Positions 1-11,542 of a stretch of DNA of 64,000 nucleotides are shown one piece after another. Every line of letters starts with the position of its first letter. Position 1 is the first letter of the stretch. Position numbers and translations under genes: made by a program. The stretch comes from Deinandra increscens subsp. villosa (taxonomy: Eukaryota; Streptophyta; Magnoliopsida; Asterales; Asteraceae): assembly GCA_039602395.1 (NCBI GenBank), contig JBCNJP010000008.1, forward strand, positions 18,296,354 through 18,360,353, read 5' to 3'. A model generated the notes under the pieces. That model was not told the origin of the DNA, did no database searches, and saw only the letters and a list, made by a program, of their open reading frames with translations.

Positions 1-105
1 TCTTAAATATTGTATTTGCATGGTTTGGTATGACTAATGACTCGGGTCCTGGTTTGTCACACACCTCGCGGTAATACTCCGCATGTGGAATTTGAGGGTG
101 TGACA
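1..105 (+). repeat. TE1 5' LTR, 3'-terminal fragment
   Basis: These bases match 7924-8028, the end of the 3' LTR of the same element, with a single mismatch (G against C near base 53). The fragment ends GTGTGACA, the usual CA terminus, and a primer binding site follows. The rest of the LTR lies left of the window. The near identity of the ends contrasts with the heavily decayed interior. Confidence 0.85.
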
Positions 106-108
106 GAT

Positions 109-120
109 TCGTATCAGAGC
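109..120 (+). other. TE1 primer binding site (initiator tRNA-Met type)
   Basis: TCGTATCAGAGC lies three bases after the LTR end. It differs in one base from TGGTATCAGAGC, the site in TE6 and TE7 that pairs with the 3' end of initiator tRNA-Met. The mismatch is near the end that pairs with the tRNA terminus, so priming may be impaired. Confidence 0.7.
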
Positions 121-1760
121 CATTGGTTATAGTGAACTCGGTCTTGCATATAGGCCAACTATAGCCTTAGAGTTGCATTAGTCATACACATACGCACACA
201 CATGTTCTTGTTAATCTATCATTTCGTGACATATACATATGTGTATACATACTACATTACAAACATGTCGACATCACTTACATCATCCCGAGCGGGTAGG
301 AGACCTGCTAGTTCATCAAACGTTTGAATTAAAGGAACAACGAATGGAGCTGAATATCTATAGTGACGCTCTTGAGGAGCAGACTCAAGTAACAAATTCT
401 CGTAGCAGGGTCGGGTGGGCCACGAGCTACAGGACGTGTGCAACCCAACAGGAAATATCACAAGTTTACTGGAGATCAAGAAGGATCTTCGAGTCCTTAC
501 GAGCAAAATTAGTCACGACATCAAGACAGTTGACATGAACCACACGAATTCCCAAATAGAGTGGGAGAAGCATCTGTGCGCATATAAAACTGGAATTTGG
601 GAACGCTAAGGCCCGAACAAGCGTAACAAAATTTAGAAATATGACAACGGGTGACACGGGTAGCGTCAACCGAGGTATGGGTCATGGTTGTCGTGTGTGT
701 GATAACCTAAGCACTTCACGTCGAGGAGGGTGAAAAGGAACCCGAGGAGAAGGTCGTGGTGACACGAACATGATTAAAATCCAACGGACAATAATGAACA
801 ATCAATATCTAATGACATCATTTGTAGTTCATGCCCAAGAGTAGTGGCAAAGAGGACAAAGAACCTATACTTTTAGGAACTTTAAAGGCTGTAAGCCTCA
901 CACATTCAACGAAACCAAAGGGGAGGCTAGTTCGCACAGATATATTAAGACAGAAATCGACATTCGAAAGGTGTGATTTCCTTTAGCAAACGAAGTCAAA
1001 CAAATGATAGGAAAACTCCAGGGACCCGCACTCACCTGGTGGAATACCCAAGTATAAACGTTAGGTCTAAACGCAGCAAACCCACTACCTGGGAAGGAAA
1101 TTCACTACATTCACAAAGAGAGGAGTACAGTTTGAGAAATGTTATTCAGAAACTAGAGGGCAAGCTACGGAATACGAAAATGTAACTTATATAACTTTAT
1201 CCAATGAATGGAATCTTTTGCGTCCTCGCACAATGGAACCGATTTACAAGCAAATAGAACTTCAAGTGGCTAGGTTGGCCATCCGATTCGGAGTGTGGTA
1301 ACTTCTTCAAATCCCAAAACCATTCAACAAGCAGCTCGTTTAGCCTATGGCTTGCCGACCAGGCTATAGCTCAAAGTACCCCTTCTTAAGGAAGCTTGTT
1401 ATGGATACTTCTAAGAGAAGAGAATGTGGGAAGACGCAAGTGGAAATAATCCTAGAATCAAGTTTAATATGCTAACCAACGGCAACAACAGAGTCACAAG
1501 CTTGGTAACTTGACAAGTAACTCCTTCAGTAAGCAGAGCAATTGAAACCAAACAGTCATGGCCGAGGCGGGTATACTAGAAAGTACCCTAGGTGTAACGA
1601 GTGTAACTACCAACACACCAGCGCCTATGGCAAGCATTGTTTCCAGTACTGCAGAAAGAGAGCCGCATGACTAGAGATTACAGGGATTAAATGTCAGAAC
1701 AACCACCACAAAGCCACTGAAGCCGTCATTGAATGTCTAATGCAAAGAGGAGCACCTTAA
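121..1760 (+). pseudogene. TE1 leader and decayed Ty3/gypsy gag
   Basis: No ORF over 100 codons survives. Around 1018-1055 the three-frame translation gives a piece like the LTWWNTQV segment of chromovirus Gag, the counterpart of SWWNAEIQ in TE7. Cys/His-rich pieces near 1590-1740 resemble zinc knuckles. Stops and frameshifts are everywhere, and I cannot place the original start codon. The order relative to the downstream pol remnants matches a gypsy element. Nothing here could make a working capsid protein. Confidence 0.6.
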
Positions 1761-3070
1761 GAGAAATTATGGAACGAACAGTTATGCATTCGTGCTTGGT
1801 TAGGGAAATTCCAGAAACGATTTAAGCGTCGTTAGCATTTTGTAGGTGATGAGAGACATCTAAACCTCAACAAGGGCTAGGCATATGCTGGAACTACAAA
1901 TAGAAGATTCGAATGGAAATAAGAAATGTTTTCGGGAGCACTAGAACCAACATGCTCATGTGCTAATCGCTCTGGGTAGATCTGAAGAGAGTGTTGGAAT
2001 GGACTGGTTATCTAGCTAAGCACCAAGTCGAGACTCCTTATCAGTAAAAGATCGTCGGCATTCCTCTCCCTAGTGGGAAAGTTCTGTCAAGTTCAAGGAC
2101 AGAGGAATGGGTTTATCCTAGGTAACATATCACATCTAAGGACATGAGGGTGTCCGTGGAGGGCTCACATCGTTACTCTAGCTCATATAGATGAGAAGAT
2201 CAAGTAAGAAGGGAAGATCGAGAGTTTTCATGTCATTCATAACCTTTGAGAAATATTCACCAAAGACCTACTCGGTCTTTCGTCTCATTATTAGGTCGGA
2301 TCTCAGATTGACCTCGCACCTAGGGTATCATCTATTGTTCGAGCACTAAAACCAAAAAGGATGACATCAGTTTCATATTTTGACGGATGGCTATCGACGA
2401 TTCATTGAGAGGACTTTTTTTTTACTGCCTAACTCCTTACCTCCTGGAGCACAAAAGATACTACATAACTAAGGTGATGACCACAAAACGACTTTATGAA
2501 TGCTAAAGCAGGAGCTCCGCAATGCACTGATGTAATCCTATCAAAGGAGACTAAAGACTTCATGGCATATTGAGATTCCTCCAAGGAAGGTCTCGGTTGT
2601 GCGCGAGAAGGTCTTCACTTATGCCACACGTCAGCTGAGGATGCACAAGTAGGACTAAACCACCCATGGCTTGGATTGATTGGGTGAAATGGCGTTCATA
2701 TCGAACGTCTGGAGATATTTTATGTATTGTACCAAACACACCGCCTCAAAGATTACAAGATTTCGGAGAGCATTACATAAGCATGGATGCTCAGGTACAA
2801 TGACATGTGATAGAATCCTATTGTGTAACTACTATCACGGACTTGTCATATCTCTAACTCATCTACTTACAAGAGGGATGGCAGTTCTGGTAGGCGACTA
2901 GTACGCTTTTGGAACACCAAAGGTGTGGTGGGTTAGCTGCGGTACACCCTATATATAAACACTAATTGTGCTTTAAAAGCGGGATTGAGCGTCTGATCAA
3001 GAACTAGACCTAGTAATCATTCAGGCAAGGTTAGCATTGTAGCTGGTTTGTTGAGCAAAAAGGAAACCCC
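1761..3070 (+). pseudogene. TE1 decayed protease / RT / RNase H region
   Basis: Around 1990-2095 there are recognisable pieces that follow the protease in chromoviruses (MDWLS, then IPLPSGKVL). Pieces near 2540-2600 look like the start of RNase H, and near 3015-3060 there is a decayed form of the HPGKANVVADALSRK block that ends RNase H in TE7. I could not find the reverse transcriptase core with its catalytic aspartates, so most of it seems deleted: the spacing between protease and RNase H remnants is much shorter than in TE7. Many stops are present. Confidence 0.55.
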
Positions 3071-4560
3071 TTAACTCAGTCTAGTTCGAGCATTTCAACT
3101 TAGATACACACTGGACTACCAAAGCGGACTCAAGTAGCTCAACTCGAAGCACGGTGATAAATTAATTTGGGGATTGGATCTCTACAAGGGAACGATAAAC
3201 TCTTGATGGTCAAACTAGATGACATTCATTGATGTATGGGTCCCCTAATTCGGGAACCTAATAAAGTTGGTAATGGATAAAACTCGTAGTCTCGGTAACC
3301 TGCTCATTCTGGTTCGGACATGTGATACAAACATTTAAAAACACTCCAGTGGTGGTCGAACACGAAGGTCGAAATTAGAACCTAAGTGAGCCAGTGTCTG
3401 ACTTGCTCCAAGGTTCAGATCCTACATCAGCAGTTACCCGGACTATTACTACCGCCGGAAACGTTCCTATGCGAAGCAGAGACAAACATCTATTTAATAC
3501 TAGCACCAAACTACCTCGAACATCAAGCGAATGTGATACGATCTGGGTGATCGTTGTTCAGCTGACCAAACCTACATACTTTCTAACAACCAAAAAGACG
3601 GAAAGAACAAAGAACTTATCTCAGATCTATAAGAAGGAGATTGCCTCCTGGCACGGAGTGCCACTTCCATCATATCTGGCCGAAACACTCGATTTACACC
3701 TCAAATCTGGGTAACTTTACCAAATGTATTGAGAGTGTGGTAGGTCACAAGCACTGCATATCATTCTCAAACCGATGGACAGAGCAAAGAGACTACCCAT
3801 GCCATTAGGAAACATGCTACGATATGTGTCATGGATTCCAACAACAGCTGAGAAATGTTTCTAACGTCTGATAGAGTGTTCTACCAGAAGCCATTAGGGT
3901 TACTACAACAACTGAAGATTTCCGTGTGGAAATGGAAAGAGTTATCGATGGACTTTATTACGGGATTACCTAAGAAACCTAGCAAACGTGACACCATTTG
4001 GGTAATTTCTAATCGGTTAATAAAAATCCACACATTTCCTCGCTATTAAGGAAACAGACGAGGTGAGGGAGACTTCCCGCACCTATCTCAAAGAAATAGT
4101 TAGCAGGAACGGAGTACCAATTTCCATAATCTCAGATCGGGTTCCTCGATTCACCTCACGTCTCTAGCAATCGGTGCAGAAAGTGTTGGGTACGCGTATT
4201 GACATGAGCTCAGCCTATCACCCTGAAGCAGACGTCAGAGTGAGAGAACTATTCAGAAACTAGAGAACATGTTGCGAGCATGTTTTATTGACTTTCGCAG
4301 TAGTTGGGAGACTCACCTACTATTGGTGGAATTCTCGTGTAACAACAGTTACCATACAAAGATACAAGCATACAAGCATCGCCATTTGAAGCACTCTATG
4401 GTAGAAAGTGTTGATCACCTATCTGCTGGACAAAAGTTGGAGATAGCCAAGTCACCGGTCCAGAGTTAGTGCTTGAGATGTCAGAGAAGATGGTTCAAAT
4501 AAGAAACATAATGGCAGCAACAAGAGATCATCAAAAGAGTTACGCTGACAAGAGGCGTAA
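3071..4560 (+). pseudogene. TE1 decayed integrase with internal duplication
   Basis: Integrase motifs appear twice in tandem. The first copy starts with CLTCSKVQ near 3386, continues through CDTIWVI (about 3533) and KEIASWHGVP (about 3634) and reaches a decayed AYHSQTDGQS (about 3755-3785). The second begins at YQKPLGLLQQ near 3888, then WKWKELSMDFITGLP (3930-3970), DTIWVI, ISDRVPRFTSR (4128-4170) and AYHPEAD (4213-4235). The same domain therefore runs twice over about 450-490 bp each. Both copies carry stops and the two differ considerably. It may be an old local duplication or a join of two related elements. Confidence 0.7.
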
Positions 4561-4592
4561 ACCGCCAGATTTAAGATCGGTGCCATGATCTC

Positions 4593-5005
4593 TTGAAAGT
4601 GTCACCTTGCAAGGGTGTCATTCACATTGACAAACTGAGCCCTCGCTATATCGGACCCTTTAAGATTGTTTATCAAACTAGCCTGATAACATACGAGCTA
4701 AACTTATTGGACGAATTTCGCGGTGTGCACAATTTCATCCATGTGTCAAACTTAAAGAAATGGCTATCAAATGAAAGTCTAGTAGTACCACTAGACAAGA
4801 TCCAGGTCGATGAACAATTATGTTTCATCGAGGAGCTAATTGAGATTATGGATCGCGAAGTTAAAACAATCAAGCACAGTAAAAACCTAATAGTTCGAGT
4901 TCGTTGGAACTCACTCGAAGCGAGGACCAGAGTTCACGTGGGAACGTGAAGACCAGATGCGAATGAAATATCCACAATTCTTCAACAAACAAGCAACGAC
5001 CAGCA
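4593..5005 (+). pseudogene. TE1 integrase C-terminus and chromodomain-like tail, decayed
   Basis: An open stretch of 118 codons encodes the conserved post-catalytic region of chromovirus integrase: LSPRYIGPFKIV near its start, then FIHVSNLKKWL, and an acidic segment leading to IEIMDREVKTIKHSK, the start of the group-II chromodomain-like tail. The last part, which should read through a WERE motif into a lysine/tyrosine-rich end, is out of frame after about 4935 but can be seen in the next frame up to about 4985. It aligns piece by piece with 29020-29469 of TE7. Known role of the family tail: targeting integration to heterochromatin. Confidence 0.75.
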
Positions 5006-5017
5006 AAGGTAAGAATT

Positions 5018-5145
5018 AAATTTCGGAGTGAAATTTCTTTCAATAAGGGGATGATGTGACGACTGAAAATTTTATTTTCCTTATGTCTAGTGAACGAGCA
5101 TCCATCTTAATTTTCGAGACGAAAATTCCTTTAACAAGGGGATGA
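5018..5145 (+). promoter_or_regulatory. TE1 double pre-PPT hairpin and polypurine tract module
   Basis: The block has two similar units. Unit one is a hairpin AAATTTC-loop-GAAATTT (5018-5036), a purine tract AAGGGGATGA (5045-5054) and TGTGAC at 5055. Unit two is a perfect 8-bp hairpin AATTTTCG-AGA-CGAAAATT (5109-5127), purine tract AAGGGGATGA (5136-5145) and the true LTR start TGTGACACCC at 5146. The purine tract primes plus-strand DNA synthesis in LTR retrotransposons. TE7 has the same doubled arrangement. Confidence 0.7.
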
Positions 5146-6040
5146 TGTGACACCCGGCAAATTCAGGTGATTTTTTTTGACAAAAACGACAATGAACAAT
5201 TATTTATAACAAACATACATGCATTCACACATCTTTTAGAGTTCTTAGATGTGAGTCCATGAGCTTGCACACTCGAGTCGGTCCTCATCGTTGGTGACTA
5301 ACTATTAAAACACTAGCAAACGAACAATAAATTCTTGATGCAAAATTTTAGGATTTTATATAATCTTGCATTCGTGTATTTATGATTTTATGAAACCCAT
5401 TTATTATCTACAATACACAAATTATCATATGAGATAATTACTTGTAAATCAAACCCTACACCAATGTCTAGCCCACATGCGAAGTTGATCATGAGAGGGG
5501 GACTAAACTGACAATTTGTGTTACTTAGGGGCTTTAGTATAACAACTACAACTTGAATTGTAGAGGATAACTTCCATGTCTATCACCAGCCCAAAAATCG
5601 TGGCATCCTCCCCCTTTCTCTCTAATTTTTTGAACGGCAATTCCATATACCCCTCCCCTCTCTTATTCTCACGGCAATTGCAACCCCTCTGGCTCTCCTT
5701 TTTCCCTGCGATCATAGCCTCATTAGCCACTGTTTTGCTCGAGTTTGAAGGCCTTCAAGGTCTATGGAGCAGCCGCACTAAGTCGCACTCAGCCTCAAAC
5801 CGTTGCAAGCCGAAGGTAACCATCCCCTTCCCCTCGGTTTCTCTAGTTTGCGGTTAAGAGTGAGTGGTGGACTTCTTGTGTACTTAATTGTTGTGGATTA
5901 TTGTATGTATGATAATATTGTTGAATCGATCTTGTACCATCGTGATAGCGTGCTGATTCGGGAACCATGTATGGTTCGAATTCTAGTTTTCAAATCCTAT
6001 TTGTGTTCCTTCATGTGTTCTTACATGCTATGATTTCCCT

Positions 6041-6090
<50 letters not shown>

Positions 6091-8028
6091 TTAATGTGAA
6101 GTGATCTAAAGGGGTTCGATGTGTATCCTACATGTTGCCAATAGTAGTATAAGTATATTACATTTATATTGTTGGTTTTAGAATTATTATGAAACTAATG
6201 AACATATTGCATGCTGTATGTTGTAGGATAAGACTTTTGAGAACAATGATTGTACATGCATGAGTACTTAATGTCTAACAACCATGGGGATGACTTTTGA
6301 GGTATATGACCTGTTTTATTATTAGAGAGCTGTAATAAGGGTTGGGTAACACTCTGATGTATTTTAGAAACCTTGGAATGGATCAAACAAAATTTTATAC
6401 AAACCTATGAACAACCCGTTTTTCTTGACAGCTTGCTGTCAAGATTTTGGGTCAACTTCGTGACGCCATAACTCACTCAATTCTCGACGGAATTGAGTGA
6501 TTTTTTTTCCAGAATTAACCTCAAGGTGTTAGCTTTCTAGCCCAGGGGGTAGCACTCCAATTTATGAAGATCTCAATCTCCCTTCTGCCACCACAAAATC
6601 GGTGCGCAGAAACTTTATTTTCTTGTGAACAATGTTAGCAAAATAATTGGTTTGGCTCTTATAAACAAATGGTATGTTTGGGATTTTCGGGTGGTTGATC
6701 CAAACTCATGTGGGTTTTTGTAGTTTAAATATGAGGTTCCAATTATATGCGGAAAACTATGAACTTTGCGATTTTAGAGGCCGCATTAGTAAATGATCAT
6801 TACAGTAGTGTTATGTTTATGATTATCATGCCTAAACTAGGAATCCTTCACATGGAGCTTATATGATTCATTATGGGGTATGCTTAACTTGAGTTGTATG
6901 ATTTAAACATGAATCACAAATGCTATTTGGAATAGTTAGATAAATGAGGACTTCACTGTGTGCCGAATTTCATGGTTTAGGTGCATGCTAGTTTACGTGT
7001 AATGTGCTTTCGCATGTATTGTTTGATAACGTGCTATACTTGGAGATATAATATTTATGAGAAGCTACTAAATATAGGAACATGCTAATTACAGAAACTT
7101 TCTTAATATAGAAACTTTCCGGATTTGGAAAGTTTAACTGAACAGACAAACACACTTATTAATGGGTCACCAACGTGTGGTCAGGATCGATTGCATCAGT
7201 CTAAGTGTTCATAAACCGTTGTCTCACACGTACTTTCATTTAGGTGATTCTTAGGAAGTCATCTGGTTGCGTTTCATTTTAAATTTTCTTGCCGAGCTCT
7301 CAAAGGTGAGTTCTCGAACACTTTTCTCTGAATATTTCATTTAGAGAAGGAACATGCTACAAACAGTTTTGGTAATATAATTGTACGGCTGATCACGTAT
7401 GTGCGAACATATAACACGAATTGCAAGTCCTTACATTTCGAACCGTTAGTTTATGAGAAAGCGAGGTAATCATTGGTAGTACTACTGGGTTTGACAAACC
7501 CCACCCGCGTTAGTAGCTATAACTCGACTGGATGTCGAACGGGTGTAATATTAGCCTAGACAGTATCATCATCGTCCGTGTTAGGCGATGGTGGAAGGCA
7601 TTACAAACACGAACAGTCACGCTTCGGTTGCGGACCACATAGTGATAGCATTATTGGCCTTGCTAGCTACAATTACTATTATGATTACCATGGTTCAAAC
7701 ATTGGTACAAACATTTATTTTTACATTGTGTATTCATGAACTCACCAGCCTTTGCGCTGACCCTCATAGCATGTCTTTCACAGGTTTCTAGGTCCGGAGC
7801 ACGATTAGGCGGCATGCATTTCGTTGGGTCTGTAAACGGTTTTAAATTTTCAATGATTTATTTCCTTAAAGGTTTTGGGCGCATGTTTTGCGCATATCAT
7901 TTGCTTTACGCTTCCGTATGTTATCTTAAATATTGTATTTGCATGGTTTGGTATGACTAATGACTCGGGTCCTGCTTTGTCACACACCTCGCGGTAATAC
8001 TCCGCATGTGGAATTTGAGGGTGTGACA
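5146..8028 (+). repeat. TE1 3' LTR (2883 bp)
   Basis: The LTR starts TGTGACACCC right after a polypurine tract and ends GTGTGACA. Its last 105 bases match window bases 1-105. It contains a 44-bp (AT)n microsatellite at about 6043-6086 and no ORF I believe in; the short ones are chance. It is inserted into the integrase gene of TE2: the TE2 reading frame resumes on the minus strand immediately at 8029. The other flank lies outside the window, so I cannot show the target-site duplication. Confidence 0.85.
6043..6086. repeat. (AT)n microsatellite inside TE1 3' LTR
   Basis: An uninterrupted run of about 22 AT dinucleotides followed by ATTAAATTAATG. Its exact length may be unreliable in the assembly. 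Confidence 0.95.
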
Positions 8029-8589
8029 TGTTTCATTTGAGTATTCACAAATTCACCCCCATTATCTGATCTGAGGGTTTGAATACTAGTTTGAAATTGT
8101 GTTTGGATCATTGTATAAAACATGGTGAATTTATCAGCTACTTCAGATTTGTGTTTCAAGAAGTAGATCCATGTCATACTTGTGCAATCATCAACAAACA
8201 ATAAGAAGAAACGAAAGTTTTGCCCCCCCCCCCCCAACGACCTCTGCGGGTCCCCATACATCCGAGTGAATTAATGAAAACGGTGTGTCAACCCGAGTTT
8301 TATTTGGTTTAAAAGAGTGTTTATGGCTTTTGGCCAACACACACGTTTCACATTCCAACCCTTTATTTGAAGGAAAAAGTTTAGGAAATAGTAAATGTAG
8401 GTAACCGATAGATGGATATCCTAGCCTTCTGTGCCAAAGCCAAGCTTCCCTGTTTGCAGTTCCATGAGCAAGCATAGTAGTACCATCCTGAGTCACTTCG
8501 TCCACATAGTACAAACCTTCACATTCAGTGCCACGCCCAATGATCACCCCCGTCTGGATATCCTGTAGAAAACAAAAATTAGGATGCAT
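8029..8589 (-). pseudogene. TE2 copia pre-integrase and integrase remnant
   Basis: Read on the minus strand, 8589-8191 gives a GAG-pre-integrase domain: LWHRRLGYPS with the zinc-binding His, then CETCVLAKSHKHSF with the CxxC pair, then SLIHSDVWGP, which carries the first catalytic aspartate. A frame change at the C-rich run near 8223-8236 leads into 8261-8029, with FLLFVDDCTSMTWIYFLKHKS and the second catalytic region TLRSDNGGEF. The frame is cut at 8029 by insertion of TE1, so the rest of pol must lie left of the window. The poly-C run is either the lesion or an assembly error. Confidence 0.88.
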
Positions 8590-8864
8590 TAAGACACTGC
8601 AATTTAATTCCTTTGTTACATGACTGATAGATAATAATTTATGTTATAGAGAGGGGACATAGAGGCAATTCGAGAGTTTTAGTGTTGGTGTTATCTCAAC
8701 ACTTCCTCCTCCTTCTACGACCATTATTCCTCTATTTGCCGTTTGAATCCGTTTTTTTTTGTGGTGTAAATGCCGATGCAATATCCGATGGATCAAACGT
8801 CATGGTATCTGTTGCCCCGTAGTCAAGTATCCACGAATTTCCTTTTTTTTATCGTGAGTGTTGA
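8590..8864 (-). pseudogene. TE2 decayed aspartic protease segment
   Basis: Near 8775-8842 the minus strand reads WILDYGATDTMT, which corresponds to the WILDSGAT-H/DMT active-site block of copia proteases. The serine of the catalytic DSG triplet is changed to tyrosine. Stops follow before the pre-integrase domain. Between the gag N-terminus and this segment the CCHC knuckle and the capsid core are missing, so an internal deletion must have joined them. Confidence 0.6.
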
Positions 8865-9365
8865 CTATATTTGCAAACCCACCTTTTGTGTAACATGACT
8901 TAACTTTAGGATCTGTTTTAAAACTTTCAGAATTAGGGGGTGTATAGATAAATTATGAAAATTTGTACATTTAAAAGGAATAAAAGAAATAGGGTTTGGG
9001 GAGAAACCCTCAAACCAGTTTACTCCTTTTTTATGGTTCGGCGCCGCTGAACTTTTCTTCTCAAATACAACGGCCGCCGGTGTACCTCTAGCAACATCGT
9101 CGTGTGTCGTTGCTAAGTCATCATTATTCGTGGGCTTCTTGCCTTCATCGCCGTTGCTCATTGATTTCTTCATCGAAGACGCTCTTGTTTCGGTAACGAT
9201 AGTCGAGGTAGCTTTTCTTGTTTCGCTGGAGACGTTTCTTGTTTCGTCTGAGACGTTTCTTGTTTCGCCGGAGACATCCCTCATTTCAGATGCCGTGGTG
9301 ACGTCAGCTGTATTTGGTTCTACGGCGGCAGGCACTGTTGCTACAACTCGTTTTTCCGTCGACAT
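8865..9365 (-). pseudogene. TE2 gag N-terminal remnant
   Basis: A 166-codon minus-strand ORF begins MSTEKRVVATVPAA 47 bases downstream of the primer binding site, so the start is plausible. It is rich in Ala, Thr, Ser and charged residues and carries a threefold short repeat, (V/S)xETRNVS, at about residues 31-50. It has no recognisable capsid domain or zinc knuckle. After about residue 130 the sequence looks like chance translation. It is probably the disordered N-terminus of a copia Gag whose core is deleted. Confidence 0.45.
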
Positions 9366-9412
9366 TCTTAACTTCTGATCGTGGATATATTGGTCCTAGA
9401 ACCAAAGACACT

Positions 9413-9424
9413 GCTCTGATGCCA
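9413..9424 (-). other. TE2 primer binding site
   Basis: The minus strand reads TGGCATCAGAGC directly after an LTR end CTTCAACA. This is a one-base variant of TGGTATCAGAGC (initiator tRNA-Met). It fixes the orientation of TE2 and the inner edge of its 5' LTR at 9425. Confidence 0.7.
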
Positions 9425-9664
9425 TGTTGAAGTATGATATTAAGAAATAGAGGTAACGATTTGAAATGAATTGTTTTATGATTTGGGAGAACCAATTACA
9501 CGAAATAAATAGTGACAAACTATGGTAAAACAGGAAACATGACAGCTATGACATAGGCTGTAAATTAGTTGTACTCTTGCTTTCATTTACTCTAAGTTTG
9601 GAAGGGAGATGAAGATGATAAATTGGTCGTAAATTTCTTCAATCACAGCTGTCCTTTCTAACAA
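9425..9664 (-). repeat. TE2 putative 5' LTR (about 240 bp)
   Basis: The inner edge is clear (plus strand TGTTGAAG, so the minus strand ends CTTCAACA before the primer site). I place the outer edge at CTTTCTAACA, giving a minus-strand start TGTTAGAAAG, a typical copia LTR start. The 3' LTR is not in the window, so the outer edge is a guess. Confidence 0.45.
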
Positions 9665-9904
9665 AAAGGAGATTACAATATATTACTCAAGAAACACTTA
9701 GAACTACTGCTTTTCCTTGTACCCATGTTAAGGTATTATTATTTCATGATTTTTTTCCATTTCTCAAATTGGCATCTTGCTAATACTCATCAAATTGGGT
9801 TCACATCAAAATGGTAATTTTTTTTGTGCGGGATGAAATGGGTCCTGAAACACTTCTTGGACATAGTATTTAAATTTTTTTTTAATGTATTTACCAAAAT
9901 TTTA
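9665..9904. other. AT-rich intergenic stretch
   Basis: No ORF, hairpin or element terminus was recognised. It holds several T runs and leads into the tandem repeat. Confidence 0.5.
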
Positions 9905-10430
9905 TTTAGTTTTGGAGGTGGCAACATCGGGTAGGGTTGAAATGATTAGATGTTTTATGTGGGTCGAGTCTAGTTGACCTAACACTTTTTAGCACAGTTT
10001 TAATGATTTTCTATAAGTAACTAATGTTTAAATGTAATTACCAAAACTATATTGATACAACAATAATATATTTTTGATGTGGTAAAATGAGCGCGTGTTG
10101 GTTGGGTATTGGGTCAAATGGTGTATTTTGAAATGGGTTGAGTTGGCTTGAACCGAAACACTTTCTAATCACAATTTTAATGATTTTTTTATAAAACAAA
10201 ACTTGTTTATGTGATAAAAAGGCTATATTATCGCAATAATAATCTAATTTTTGAGGTGGCAACATAAGTGTATTGGGCAGGGGTCAAAATGGTTGATTTT
10301 TTGGTGAGGGTTGAAATGGGTTGAGTCTGGTTAGCCTGGGACACTTTCTGAGCACCATTTATTGATTCTTTATAAATAACTAGTGTTTAGATATAACTAA
10401 ATATACTATATTATTACATTAATAATTTGA
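9905..10430. repeat. Degenerate tandem repeat, about three units of 170 bp
   Basis: Three head-to-tail copies can be followed. Each opens with a T run and GAGGTGGCAACA or a variant (about 9910, 10072, 10250), continues with GGGTTGAAATGGGTTGAGT-like words, then CACTTTCTGAGCAC and TTTAATGATTTTTTATAA, and ends with an alternating AT stretch. Units are about 160-180 bp and clearly diverged. Similar GGTCAAAATGGGTTG words are common in Asteraceae intergenic DNA in my recollection. The unit length is near nucleosome size, but I draw no function from that. Confidence 0.7.
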
Positions 10431-10703
10431 ATAAAGCAATTAAGGAGATTATATGCACAAAAATTACATTTTGGGTGGCTTTTTACCTTCGACCTTAGCT
10501 AAACCTTTTATTTCCACCCATATGACCCGTTAGAGAAAAACTAACCCAAATGTTCCATTCATAAGTAAATAGGCCAATGTTAGCATCTCTGAGATTCGGT
10601 AAAGTATACACCAATACGCTTGTGTATCTAAATGCAAGCATTTTGCTTAACAACGGTTACTTATGTTCATTTTCTTTTTCTCCATTTCTTGCACCACTGA
10701 AAT
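10431..10703. other. Unique-looking flank of TE3
   Basis: No coding potential was recognised. The last five bases, GAAAT (10699-10703), are the left copy of the target-site duplication of TE3. Confidence 0.6.
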
Positions 10704-11361
10704 TGATAGCGGTAATCCTAACCAGAAATTAGTCGCTGGATTTTTAAACACGTTAGTCATTAACATTAATTCATGCGGGTTTGAGACGAAAAACTTATAT
10801 GGGTCAAATACTATGGACGGGTCAAAAATGTTGCATCCTAATCTCGATCGGGTGGAGCTCCATGATTGTGGCTGAAGAAATAGTCTAACAACCATCCCAC
10901 GTTCTTTCATTTAGATATGCCATGTGTTTGTGTTTGTAATTTTATATTTTATGTAGTTCCTTTATTTTAGCCAGACATGGGTAGTAGGTAGTTTAATTTT
11001 GTTAACTGTATTTTCAACTCCTATGTAAGGATTAGTTCATACGTGAAGAAGGCAGAGATGAGTTAATTAGAATTTGTGTGTTTATCTCAATTTTGTGAGT
11101 GAACATATTTTCCATGCTAGTTCAAATTATGGCATATTTGAATGGGGTTTTTGGAGTCTAAATTGGGATTAAGTGGTGTATCTGTATCTTGATTCCTGTT
11201 TAGTTTTGCCCGACGTTTAATTCGAGTGGTGATTTCTGTATCTCGGATCATTCATTGCCTATCTCTTTGGTTCGAATCGGGTGGTGAGTCTGTATCCCAA
11301 TTCAATCGTTGTCTATCTTTTCATTCCCGTCTATATCATTTCTGTCACCGGATATACAACA
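10704..11361 (+). repeat. TE3 5' LTR (658 bp)
   Basis: It starts TGATAGCGGTAATCC and ends ATATACAACA. The 3' LTR, once its insertion is skipped, has exactly the same length, 658 bp. I count about 14 substitutions between them. Near the 3' end there are three degenerate copies of GTGGTGATTTCTGTATCTC about 55 bp apart (about 11173, 11228, 11281). The flanking duplication is GAAAT at 10699-10703 and 39254-39258. Reverse-strand ORFs inside it are chance. Confidence 0.92.
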
Positions 11362-11363
11362 TC

Positions 11364-11375
11364 TGGTATCAGAGC
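11364..11375 (+). other. TE3 primer binding site
   Basis: TGGTATCAGAGC, a perfect initiator-tRNA-Met site, two bases after the LTR end. Confidence 0.85.
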
Positions 11376-11542
11376 ATCTGGCTCGTTTCCACAATTTTTT
11401 CATCCAAATCTCTTCTGTTATCGAAAGAAAAAAAAATCTTTGTTTTATAACCCACTTTGTTTCTGTCGTTCCTTTCAAACAATCAAAAAAAAAGCAAAAT
11501 TTTGTTTCATACCAATTCCATCGAGAGAGTATTGGATTCTAC

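Noticed and set aside
5576..6033. ORFs inside the TE1 3' LTR
   Set aside because: No domain and no link to gag-pol; ordinary chance ORFs in LTR sequence.
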